Source: Actinomycetota bacterium
Lineage (GTDB): Bacteria; Actinomycetota; Humimicrobiia; Humimicrobiales; Humimicrobiaceae
DNA length: 8,699 nt
NCBI GenBank assembly: GCA_018894445.1
Contig: JAHIPJ010000189.1
Span: forward strand, 1-8,699
Direction of reading: 5' to 3'
Shown here: positions 1 to 5,203 of the stretch, piece after piece
How positions within the stretch are numbered: the first letter of the stretch is position 1
Layout: every line of letters starts with the position of its first letter
Notes under the pieces: generated by a model
Databases searched by the model: none
What the model saw: the letters and a program-made list of their open reading frames with translations, nothing else
What the model was told of the DNA's origin: nothing
Position numbers and translations under genes: made by a program

Positions 1-973
1 CAAAATACATATTTTCTCTGTAATTATCCCAATGGCCGGATGTTTTCCATAATTTATTACTAAGCAAAATTGGTGTATTTATCTCTTTATAGCCCTCCTT
101 TATATGTTCCTCTCTCCAGTAATCCAATATGATATTCCTCAATATCATTCCATTCGGATGAAAAAAGGGAAATCCAGGTGCCTCATCATGAAAACTAAAT
201 AAGTCCAGGTCCTTTCCTATTTTCCTGTGATCACTTCTCTTTGCTTTTTCTAATCTTTCCAGATAATTTTTCAACTCTTCCTTTCTAAAGAATGAAGTTC
301 CATATATCCTGACCAGCATCTTATTTTTCTCACTGCCTCTCCAGTAAGCTCCCGCAATGCTTAACAGTTTAAATGCTCCAACTTTTCCCGTGGATGGGAT
401 ATGGGGTCCCGAACATAAATCAACAAAATCACCGGAATAATAAACACTTACTTTTTTATCTTCAATATCGTCTATAAGTTCAATTTTATAGGGATTGTCC
501 TTAAATAATATTTTCGCTTCCTGTTTGCTAATCTCACTTCTTTCAAATTTGCAGTTTGATTTTATTATTTTTTTCATTTCCTCTTCAATTAAAGAAAGGT
601 CTTCTATTGCAACACTTTTTTTAGTTTCGAAATCATAATAAAATCCTTCCTTTATGGCGGGACCAATAGCAAACTTTGCATCCGGAAATACTTTTTTTAT
701 GGCTGCAGCCATTATATGAGAAGAACTATGGTTTAAGATATCATTTGCTTTCTCCCCGGTCTCAGGAGTAATAATATTGAAGTTTGAATTTTCATTTACC
801 TTATAGTCAAGATCTACAAGATTATTTTCCAATCCTTCATCTTTCCCGCCAGTCAATTCAGCTGCTATCGCTTGCCGGGCAATTTTTTCATCAAGCTTCC
901 CAATTACCTCCAGAATATTTGAGCCTTCCTTTACTTTAATTTTCCCAATCTTTTTAAATTCTATTTCAATCAT
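1..973 (-). CDS. thrS: Threonyl-tRNA synthetase, N-terminal part (cut by window edge)
   Basis: Attaches threonine to tRNA-Thr in the cytoplasm and, through its N-terminal region, removes mischarged serine. The 324 visible codons begin MIEIEFKKIG and cover a TGS-like domain (about residues 1-65) and the whole editing domain. Its metal-type residues are visible: H82-x3-H86 in NHSSSHIM, and C187-x3-H191 in DLCSGPHIPSTG. These are followed by the family signature GAYWRG (208-213) and the start of the class II catalytic core (GYKEINTP, 294-301). The catalytic motifs 2 and 3 and the C-terminal anticodon-binding domain lie outside the window. The ATG at 973 is the only start in frame, because a stop codon lies a few codons upstream. 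No good Shine-Dalgarno sits at the normal distance: AAGGA is about 25 bases upstream. No T-box leader fits between this gene and the tRNA upstream. The family assignment is very secure. Confidence 0.97.
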   Translation of the reverse strand, partial: MIEIEFKKIGKIKVKEGSNILEVIGKLDEKIARQAIAAELTGGKDEGLENNLVDLDYKVNENSNFNIITPETGEKANDILNHSSSHIMAAAIKKVFPDAKFAIGPAIKEGFYYDFETKKSVAIEDLSLIEEEMKKIIKSNCKFERSEISKQEAKILFKDNPYKIELIDDIEDKKVSVYYSGDFVDLCSGPHIPSTGKVGAFKLLSIAGAYWRGSEKNKMLVRIYGTSFFRKEELKNYLERLEKAKRSDHRKIGKDLDLFSFHDEAPGFPFFHPNGMILRNIILDYWREEHIKEGYKEINTPILLSNKLWKTSGHWDNYRENMYF

Positions 974-1008
974 TTTTTGTTTATTTATTATTTAGAAATT
1001 CCTTATTT

Positions 1009-1036
1009 ATTATATATCTTTGTATACGCAGGACAA
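1009..1036 (-). promoter_or_regulatory. Probable thrS promoter
   Basis: Reading the minus strand, TTGTCC (1036-1031) is followed after 16 bases by a perfect TATAAT (1014-1009). Transcription would start near 1002 and give a leader of about 30 bases, too short for a T-box. This implies that thrS can be transcribed separately from tRNA-Gly. Promoter-like strings are common in AT-rich DNA, so this is inference. Confidence 0.5.
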
Positions 1037-1056
1037 TAAAATCTTTTATAAAAAAA

Positions 1057-1132
1057 TGGAGCGGAAGACGGGGTTCGAACCCGCGACCCCCACCTTGGCA
1101 AGGTGATGCTCTACCAGCTGAGCTACTTCCGC
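1057..1132 (-). tRNA. tRNA-Gly (anticodon GCC)
   Basis: The minus strand folds as a full cloverleaf. The acceptor stem is GCGGAAG with CTTCCGC, and the D arm contains AGCTCAGCTGGTAGAGC. The anticodon stem TCACC/GGTGG encloses loop TTGCCAA with anticodon GCC, and the T arm contains GGTTCGAACC. The discriminator base is U and CCA is encoded in the gene. It reads GGC and GGU glycine codons. It lies just upstream of thrS on the same strand. Confidence 0.97.
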
Positions 1133-1153
1133 TCGATGCAAATCAGTCTAATT

Positions 1154-1182
1154 ATTATATTACCTTTTTTTTTGCAAAACAA
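1154..1182 (-). promoter_or_regulatory. Probable tRNA-Gly promoter
   Basis: On the minus strand a TTGTTT element (1182-1177) is followed after 17 bases by a perfect TATAAT (1159-1154). This would start transcription about 15 bases before the mature tRNA 5' end. The -10 box is strong and the -35 box weak. Confidence 0.5.
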
Positions 1183-1193
1183 ATATTAACCAG

Positions 1194-1220
1194 TTAAAAA
1201 ATAAAAGAACAGTTTTTTAA
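1194..1220 (-). terminator. Weak AT-only hairpin at the end of the 3D gene
   Basis: TTAAAAAA (1194-1201) and TTTTTTAA (1213-1220) form an 8-bp inverted repeat that overlaps the stop codon of the 3D-domain gene. It could act as a weak terminator, but it has no G-C pairs, so the call is tentative. Confidence 0.25.
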
Positions 1221-1741
1221 TTGGTCAACGGCCTTATATCTTTAAATAAATCAGCTAATTCATAGCTATTATCTATTATTTTAACCCAGATTCCTTTTCT
1301 ACTAAATTCTTTTGCCTCTTTTTTTGTATCAAAATATATATCTATTCTATTACCCTTAATTTTTCCCCCTGTGTCCTCTGCTATAAAAATTCCCATATCT
1401 TTTATTTCAATCTTCGTTCCCAGGGGTATTACCTTGGGATCTACAGCAACCATTCCTTCTTTTATTTCTTTACCTGTCGCAGTGATATTATTAGTACCCT
1501 GCACAGGATCATTGGCACTATATCCTGATGCAATGAAATAATACCATTCTACTTCCTTTTCAACTTCCATAATTTCCCTAATCACTATCTTTTCCTTTTC
1601 CGAAGATTCCTCACCTCTAAGACCAGGTAATATAGAATTTACTTTATCATTTTTATAAAATAGAGATAATGCAGTTATAAACAACAAAAATGCTACCAGA
1701 GTCCAGAATAAAATATTTATGGCTATATTGTATTTTTTCAT
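1217..1741 (-). CDS. Membrane-anchored 3D-domain protein (cell-wall lytic family)
   Basis: A 174-residue protein with a short basic N-terminus and one hydrophobic segment (about residues 7-28), which acts as a membrane anchor or uncleaved signal. A charged linker rich in Glu and Lys follows (43-65). The C-terminal 3D domain spans about 86-156. The three aspartates that name the domain are present in their usual settings: D101 in VAVDP, D123 in AEDTGG and D134 in NRIDIY. The family (YocH, YabE and Rpf2 C-termini, MltA core) acts on peptidoglycan glycan strands outside the membrane, so a wall-remodelling lytic role is inferred. There is no LysM, G5 or NlpC module. AAAAGGA lies about 9 bases before the ATG. 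It is probably a single-gene unit under the promoter at 1781-1808. Confidence 0.88.
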   Translation of the reverse strand: MKKYNIAINILFWTLVAFLLFITALSLFYKNDKVNSILPGLRGEESSEKEKIVIREIMEVEKEVEWYYFIASGYSANDPVQGTNNITATGKEIKEGMVAVDPKVIPLGTKIEIKDMGIFIAEDTGGKIKGNRIDIYFDTKKEAKEFSRKGIWVKIIDNSYELADLFKDIRPLTN

Positions 1742-1761
1742 ATTTTTTTATCCTTTTTTAT

Positions 1762-1817
1762 ACGGTATTTACCGGAAATAATAATAATTTAATTAAAACA
1801 TATTTCAATAATACCGT
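1762..1817. repeat. Cluster of ACGGTA/TACCGT half-sites around the 3D-gene promoter
   Basis: Three matching half-sites occur in the leader and promoter of the 3D gene: ACGGTAT (1762-1768), TACCG (1770-1774) and ATACCGT (1811-1817). The first two form the short palindrome CGGTATTTACCG. The first and third form a 7-bp inverted repeat that flanks the putative -10 and -35 boxes. This layout resembles a pair of operators, but no regulator is known. Confidence 0.4.
1781..1808 (-). promoter_or_regulatory. Probable promoter of the 3D-domain gene
   Basis: On the minus strand TTGAAA (1808-1803) is separated by 16 bases from TATTAT (1786-1781). Each box matches the sigma-70 consensus at five of six positions. 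The predicted start is near 1774, within the small CGGTA/TACCG palindrome. Confidence 0.5.
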
Positions 1818-1835
1818 GCAGAGCTGTGCAGAGCT
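1816..1835. repeat. Two perfect tandem copies of GTGCAGAGCT
   Basis: The 10-mer GTGCAGAGCT occurs twice head to tail, just upstream of the 3D-gene promoter. It is notably GC-richer than its surroundings. The flanking bases add a GAGCT/AGCTC inverted repeat (1821-1825 with 1832-1836). Function unknown. Confidence 0.85.
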
Positions 1836-1943
1836 CACAATTATATATAAAAACTTCAAAAAATCAACCTAAAAATTATTAGAACCCGACCATTTGAGAA
1901 AATTTTTAATTAAAATATACATAAAAAAACAACAAAATCAGTA

Positions 1944-1959
1944 AAAATCTTGAGATTTT
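1944..1959. repeat. AAAATC-TTGA-GATTTT hairpin next to the IS left tip
   Basis: A perfect 6-bp stem with a 4-base loop lies directly in front of the proposed left end of the insertion sequence. It could be part of the folded target that the transposase preferred (single-stranded hairpin targets are known for REP-associated relatives), or chance in AT-rich DNA. Confidence 0.35.
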
Positions 1960-1977
1960 ATAATAGTAGCTAGAAAA

Positions 1978-2000
1978 CTCAACGGTCTTTAGCCCTTGAG
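1978..2000 (+). repeat. IS left-end stem-loop
   Basis: CTCAA pairs with TTGAG, and after one bulged C, GG pairs with CC, enclosing the loop TCTTTAGC. The core GGTCTTTAGCCC is nearly identical to the loop region of the right-end hairpin and has the same orientation. This is what is expected of the transposase-recognised left imperfect palindrome in this family. Confidence 0.75.
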
Positions 2001-2008
2001 ATGAATGG

Positions 2009-2408
2009 CTAGCCCTGTGTTTCAATATACTTCTTAATCGTTTCCATTTTAGCATTTCCAGTTGTGCAAACAAAATACCCATCGCTCCAGACTGTTTTTT
2101 CCTTCCAGAATTGAGTTTGTAGATAATCTTTGTATTTTTTCCATAAACGATTAGTGGACATAACTTTTAATCTATTAACAATAGAACTGACTGATATTTT
2201 AGGCTCAATATCTAAGAGCAGGTGAATATGATCTTTGTCTACTTCCATAGTATCTATAGTGAAATCTGATATTTGAGATATTTCAAACATAATCTGTTTG
2301 CAATCTTCACCGATAGTGGCTAATAGTTGTTTTCTGTATTTACAAACTAAAATTAGGTGTATCTTCAAAAGATACTTGGCACTGGCTTTGGAATGGTAAT
2401 TTAATCAT
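2009..2408 (-). pseudogene. tnpA: IS200/IS605 transposase TnpA (HUH, Y1), probably frameshifted near its start
   Basis: Single-strand DNA transposase that would cut and join the IS ends through a 5'-phosphotyrosine. The open frame from 2368 to 2009 gives 119 residues with the HUH pair (HIH, residues 47 and 49), the GYFV-x6-NA signature and the catalytic tyrosine Y114 in IKKYIETQG. That frame has only a TTG at 2368 as a start, with no ribosome site, and begins inside the first beta strand of the fold. Family-like residues continue upstream in the same frame (NYHSKASAKYLLKIHLILV) with no start codon. An ATG at 2408 is one base out of frame. Removing one T of AAATTACC (2396-2402) would join it as MIKYHSKASAKYLL. 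That ATG also sits in a start context shared with tnpB. I therefore infer a disabling one-base indel. Recoding or an assembly error are alternatives. Confidence 0.75.
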
Positions 2409-2474
2409 ATTTCTAGTATATTATAGTAAATTATGTTTGATAAGTATATTTACATAAACTATAATAGAAATATG
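2406..2474. promoter_or_regulatory. Divergent start region of the IS: mirrored ATAnTAGAAATATG start boxes
   Basis: The two genes begin with nearly identical 14-mers on opposite strands. ATAATAGAAATATG (2461-2474) ends in the tnpB ATG, and ATACTAGAAATATG (minus strand, 2419-2406) ends in the presumed original tnpA ATG. Each has a perfect TATAAT just upstream (2460-2465 on plus; 2425-2420 on minus). The repeat supports both start assignments. Confidence 0.65.
2437..2465 (+). promoter_or_regulatory. tnpB promoter, probably giving a leaderless mRNA
   Basis: TTGATA (2437-2442), a 17-base spacer and a perfect TATAAT (2460-2465) form a near-consensus sigma-70 promoter. Initiation about seven bases after the -10 box falls at 2472, the A of the preferred tnpB ATG. 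No Shine-Dalgarno precedes that ATG, so a leaderless transcript is inferred. Confidence 0.6.
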
Positions 2475-3653
2475 CAAAGCTACAAATTTAGACTTCAACC
2501 GAATAAAGAGCAAAGAGAAAAACTAGACAATATGTTTGGGTGTTCTCGTTTTACTTGGAATTATTTTTTAGATTTGAATAATAAAATATATTTAGAAGCT
2601 AAAGAAAAAGATTTAAAAAAGAAACACTTAAATTATTATGATTGTGCAAATAAACTTACTGGTTTAAAAAAAGAAAACGAATGGTTAAAAGAAGCTAACT
2701 CGCAAGCTTTACAGCAAACACTAAAAGACTTAGATACTGCTTATAATAGATTTTTTCAAAAGAAAAGTGGTTTTCCCAAATTTAAAAGCAAAAAAAATAA
2801 TCAAAGTTTTAGAGTTCCACAATTTTTTGAATTAAAAGGCAATCATTCTTGTTTCCCGAAATTTAAAAAAGGTATTAAAACTATTATCCATAGAGAAGTT
2901 TTAGGAAATGTGAAATATGCAACAATAAGTAAAACAAAGACAGATAAATATTTTGTTTCAATTACTACCGATTTTGAAGAAAAGAAAAAAAGAATTAGCA
3001 ACAATTCTGCTGGATTGGATTTAGGCATTAAAGATCTCGTAGTAGTCTCTGATGGACAAAAATATAGTTTAAAAATCAATGAGGGTAATATTAAATTTCT
3101 GCATAAACAAATAAGTAAAAAGAAAAAAGGAAGTAAAAACAGAAAGAAAGCAATACTTAAGCTTGCTAAACGATACGAAAAATTTGGCAATGTGAAACAG
3201 GATTTTCAACACAAACTTTCTGATAAGTTGTGTAAAGAAAACAAGTTAATTGCTATTGAGGATTTGAATATTAAAGGAATGTTAAAAAATCATTGTTTGG
3301 CAAAATCAATATCTAATCAAAGTTGGTATTGGTTAATAAAAAAAATAGAATATAAGTCAAAAAGATATGGCGGTGAAGTTGTGAAAACCAAACGATTTTA
3401 TCCCAGCTCGAAGACTTGTAATCACTGTGGGTATATCAACCAAGATTTAGAATTAAAAGATAGAGAATGGGAATGTCCGAAATGTAAAACAATATTAGAT
3501 AGGGACATTAACGCTTCTAAAAATATCTTAGCTCAAGTATTAAGAGAATTAAATTTAAAAGGCGAAGGGAGCACTCGTCTAAAGCCTGCGGAGCTGTCAT
3601 CAATAGATGAAGCTGTGAAACAGGAAGCCTTTGGGTCTTTAGTCCAAAGGTAG
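2472..3653 (+). CDS. tnpB: TnpB, RNA-guided RuvC-like nuclease (Cas12 ancestor family)
   Basis: In characterised relatives this protein uses an RNA from the IS right end to cut DNA next to a short motif matching the IS left flank, which favours retention of the element. I start at 2472 (MQSYKFRLQPNKEQREKL, the typical family N-terminus) and not at the in-frame ATG at 2433, which adds 13 unconserved residues and lies in the -35 region. The resulting 393 residues are of normal length. RuvC catalytic acids are visible: D183 in GLDLGIKD, E263 in AIEDLNIKG and D345 in DRDINASKNI. The zinc finger is C316-x2-C319 and C335-x2-C338. The insert between them is lysine-rich, fitting nucleic-acid binding. 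The last 30 or so residues are less typical, because that DNA also encodes the guide RNA and right-end hairpin. The gene looks intact, unlike tnpA. Confidence 0.95.
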   Translation: MQSYKFRLQPNKEQREKLDNMFGCSRFTWNYFLDLNNKIYLEAKEKDLKKKHLNYYDCANKLTGLKKENEWLKEANSQALQQTLKDLDTAYNRFFQKKSGFPKFKSKKNNQSFRVPQFFELKGNHSCFPKFKKGIKTIIHREVLGNVKYATISKTKTDKYFVSITTDFEEKKKRISNNSAGLDLGIKDLVVVSDGQKYSLKINEGNIKFLHKQISKKKKGSKNRKKAILKLAKRYEKFGNVKQDFQHKLSDKLCKENKLIAIEDLNIKGMLKNHCLAKSISNQSWYWLIKKIEYKSKRYGGEVVKTKRFYPSSKTCNHCGYINQDLELKDREWECPKCKTILDRDINASKNILAQVLRELNLKGEGSTRLKPAELSSIDEAVKQEAFGSLVQR

Positions 3654-3658
3654 TTCAC
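3560..3658 (+). ncRNA. Predicted omegaRNA (reRNA) scaffold overlapping the 3' end of tnpB
   Basis: In IS605-type elements the guide RNA of TnpB is made from the tnpB 3' end and right end, with the guide copied from DNA beyond the IS. Several stems are visible here: AGGC/GCCT (3560-3563 with 3584-3587); AGCT-g-TCATC/GATGA-AGCT (3592-3601 with 3606-3614) closed by loop AATA; and the terminal CCTTTGG/CCAAAGG hairpin (3628-3650). The scaffold would end at TTCAC (3658) and the guide would begin at about 3659. The 5' limit is approximate and the RNA itself is inferred. Confidence 0.65.
3628..3650 (+). repeat. IS right-end stem-loop
   Basis: CCTTTGG (3628-3634) pairs perfectly with CCAAAGG (3644-3650) around the loop GTCTTTAGT. 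The tnpB stop codon TAG follows directly at 3651. Its loop core matches the left-end hairpin, so it is the likely right imperfect palindrome and also the last stem of the guide RNA. Confidence 0.8.
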
Positions 3659-3748
3659 AATAAACTAACTGGAATAATTTATTTTTCCTCCAGATTAAAA
3701 TACCCGGAAAATCAAAAATAAGATAAAAATAAATTTCATAAATTTCTA

Positions 3749-3777
3749 TTGACCAAACATATGTTCGGTAGTATTAT
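3749..3777 (+). promoter_or_regulatory. SOS-type promoter of the PHP-ORF/dinB unit
   Basis: TTGACC (3749-3754), a 17-base spacer and TATTAT (3772-3777) form a good sigma-70 promoter. Its spacer and the last base of the -35 box are covered by the LexA-like palindrome, the usual place for repression by LexA. Transcription would start near 3784 and run through the short PHP ORF into dinB. Confidence 0.65.
3752..3769. promoter_or_regulatory. LexA (DinR-type) SOS box
   Basis: ACCAAACATATGTTCGGT is an 18-bp palindrome with a single mismatch (A at 3755). Its core, AAAC-ATAT-GTTCG, differs at one position from the Gram-positive LexA consensus CGAAC-N4-GTTCG. Its position within a promoter ahead of a translesion polymerase makes the assignment convincing. 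No lexA gene is in the window. Confidence 0.8.
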
Positions 3778-3833
3778 AAAAATGATCAATCCTAAACATA
3801 TATCTATAAAATTAAGGGGCAAGGTTAAATAAA

Positions 3834-3923
3834 ATGGCTTTTTTTTCTCATCTGCATGTACATAGCGAGTACAGTTTAAGAAATAATTTACTGACAGAAG
3901 CAAAATCAGCATGGGAAATTTGA
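3834..3923 (+). CDS. 29-codon ORF resembling the extreme N-terminus of DnaE (PHP domain fragment)
   Basis: The ORF reads MAFFSHLHVHSEYSLRNNLL and ends TEAKSAWEI. HLHVHSEYSL is the hallmark start of the PHP domain of bacterial DNA polymerase III alpha subunits, including the metal-binding HxH. Similarity fades after the first 15 residues. AAGG lies nine bases before the ATG, so it should be translated. Its end overlaps the dinB start by 13 bases in another reading frame, allowing translational coupling. Twenty-nine residues cannot form a PHP fold. It may be the relic of a dnaE gene replaced by dinB, whose SOS promoter and ribosome site are now reused, or a leader peptide kept to couple dinB translation. 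The homology is seen in the sequence; the history is inferred. Confidence 0.6.
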   Translation: MAFFSHLHVHSEYSLRNNLLTEAKSAWEI

Positions 3924-5089
3924 GAAGAATAATACATATAGATATGGACGCTTTCTTTGCACAAATAGAGCAAAGGGATACTTGCCAATATAAAAATAAA
4001 CCTCTAATAGTCGGTGGGCCACTAAATAGAGGAGTAATTTCATCTGCCTCTTATGAAGCGAGGAAATACGGCTTGCATTCGGGAATGCCCCTGAGCCGGG
4101 CAAAAAGACTGTGCCCTGAAGGAATTTTTGTTCCGGTCAATATGGAAAAATATCTTAAGGAATCAATGCAGATAAGAGAGATATTCTTTCAGTTTACTCC
4201 CCTGGTAGAATTTATAGGCTGTGATGAAGCTTTTCTGGATATAACCGGCTGCCAGAAACTTTTTGGAAACGAACTGGAAATTGCTAAAAAAATAAAGGGC
4301 AAAATATATGAACAGACCAACCTGACCTCTTCTGCCGGTATAGGACCTAACAAGTTTTTAGCCAAACTTGCCTCAAGCATAGGAAAGCCTAATGGTCTTA
4401 CAGTACTTGAAAATACTAAAGAAGTTTTAGAAAAAGTTAAGCTTCTGCCGGTATCCTATATATGGGGTGTGGGAAGAGTTACAGACCAGGAACTTAAATC
4501 AATGGGAATTGAGACCATAGGCGATCTAGCCAGCACTCCCCTGGAAATAATTGAAAATAAGTTTGGAGAGCCTGGCAGGATTATACATAAAATGGCAAAC
4601 GGAATTGATAACAGGAAAGTAACACCAAATCAGGAGCCCAAATCAATAGGAAGAGAAATAACCTACAGAAAGGATGTAGATGATTTTGGAATACTGAGAT
4701 CAACACTTCTCCTCCTTTCACAAAAAATATCAAGAAACCTCCGTTTAAAGAAATATAAAGGCAAAGCAGTCACTCTTAAAGTAAGATTTTCCGACTTTAA
4801 AACTGTTACCAGGAGAACAACCTTAAAAAAATATACTTCTGGTATATTTGACATACACAGGTCCTCTGTCCTCTTACTTAAAAATCTTGACCTGAAGAGA
4901 AAAAAAATCAGGCTGATTGGAGTTTCGGTAAGTAGTTTAAGGCCAACTTTTATGCTGGAAAACTTACTATCTCCCAATGAGTCGGAAGACGAAAATCTGG
5001 CTGAAGCCATCGACAAAATATCAGATAAATTCGGTGAAGATAAGCTTACTATAGCAAGATTGGTGGATAAAGATGAAATAATGGATTAA
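3911..5089 (+). CDS. dinB: DNA polymerase IV (Y-family translesion polymerase)
   Basis: Error-prone polymerase that copies past damaged bases. The 392 residues show the complete family layout. The first palm metal ligand is D11 in HIDMDAFFA, with F16 at the steric-gate position. SSASYEARKYG (44-54) and HSGMP follow, then the catalytic pair D105-E106 in GCDEAFLDIT, the SAGIGPNKFLAKLAS motif (141-155), a helix-hairpin-helix around IWGVGRVTDQEL (184-195), and the little finger with GREITYRKD (247-255). The usual QLSLF-like clamp-binding motif near the C-terminus is not apparent; MLENLLSPN occupies its place. The ribosome site before the ATG is weak, so translation may depend on coupling with the overlapping PHP ORF. 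Expression should be damage-inducible through the SOS box at 3752-3769. Confidence 0.96.
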   Translation: MGNLRRIIHIDMDAFFAQIEQRDTCQYKNKPLIVGGPLNRGVISSASYEARKYGLHSGMPLSRAKRLCPEGIFVPVNMEKYLKESMQIREIFFQFTPLVEFIGCDEAFLDITGCQKLFGNELEIAKKIKGKIYEQTNLTSSAGIGPNKFLAKLASSIGKPNGLTVLENTKEVLEKVKLLPVSYIWGVGRVTDQELKSMGIETIGDLASTPLEIIENKFGEPGRIIHKMANGIDNRKVTPNQEPKSIGREITYRKDVDDFGILRSTLLLLSQKISRNLRLKKYKGKAVTLKVRFSDFKTVTRRTTLKKYTSGIFDIHRSSVLLLKNLDLKRKKIRLIGVSVSSLRPTFMLENLLSPNESEDENLAEAIDKISDKFGEDKLTIARLVDKDEIMD

Positions 5090-5203
5090 TTCATTTAAAA
5101 ACTTTATGCCTGATTACAAGTTCTTTCTATTATTTATGGATTTTTATTTTAAAATATATTATGGTTATTGTAGATAAAAAGAAATTGAATTCAGGTGTTA
5201 TAA

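Larger units (their letters stand above)
1962..3658. mobile_element. IS200/IS605-family element with divergent tnpA and tnpB
   Basis: The element contains an HUH tyrosine transposase gene on the minus strand and a TnpB gene on the plus strand. Subterminal stem-loops lie at both ends on the same strand, as expected for single-strand transposition without terminal inverted repeats or target duplication. The right end is fairly clear: a hairpin at 3628-3650, then TAGTTCAC ending at 3658. The left tip is less certain. I place it after the TTTAT at 1957-1961, about 16 bases before the left hairpin, by analogy with the spacing in studied family members. The element sits between the 3D-domain gene and the dinB locus and interrupts no visible gene. 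Confidence 0.85.

Noticed and set aside
974..1056. T-box riboswitch in front of thrS
   Set aside because: Only 83 bases separate thrS from tRNA-Gly, and the predicted leader is about 30 bases. There is no room for the T-box stems and no TGGNACC-like element.
1690..1872. Plus-strand 60-codon frame over the start of the 3D-domain gene
   Set aside because: Mostly complementary to the signal-anchor codons of the real gene and AT-rich intergenic DNA; no ribosome site and no recognisable protein.
2343..2408. Short ORF from ATG 2408 on the minus strand (22 codons) as a separate gene
   Set aside because: It is better explained as the original tnpA start put out of frame by one base. The peptide itself resembles nothing.
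2433..2471. Upstream in-frame ATG for tnpB
   Set aside because: The 13 extra residues do not match the family start, and the codons fall on the -35 box and spacer of the likely promoter.
2843..3190. Minus-strand open frame of 115 codons inside tnpB
   Set aside because: It lies wholly opposite a clearly conserved gene. Its Phe/Leu-rich composition is what the complement of lysine-rich codons produces, and it has no ribosome site.
3669..3693. CTGGA/TCCAG hairpin just after the IS
   Set aside because: Only five pairs with a 15-base AT loop, and no T-run follows directly; not enough to call a terminator.
4663..5016. Minus-strand open frame of 117 codons inside dinB
   Set aside because: Antisense shadow of the polymerase little-finger region, with no family features.
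3834..5089. A PHP-DinB fusion protein broken by a frameshift
   Set aside because: DinB already has its complete natural N-terminus at 3911, and 25 codons are too few for a PHP domain, so a true fusion is unlikely.
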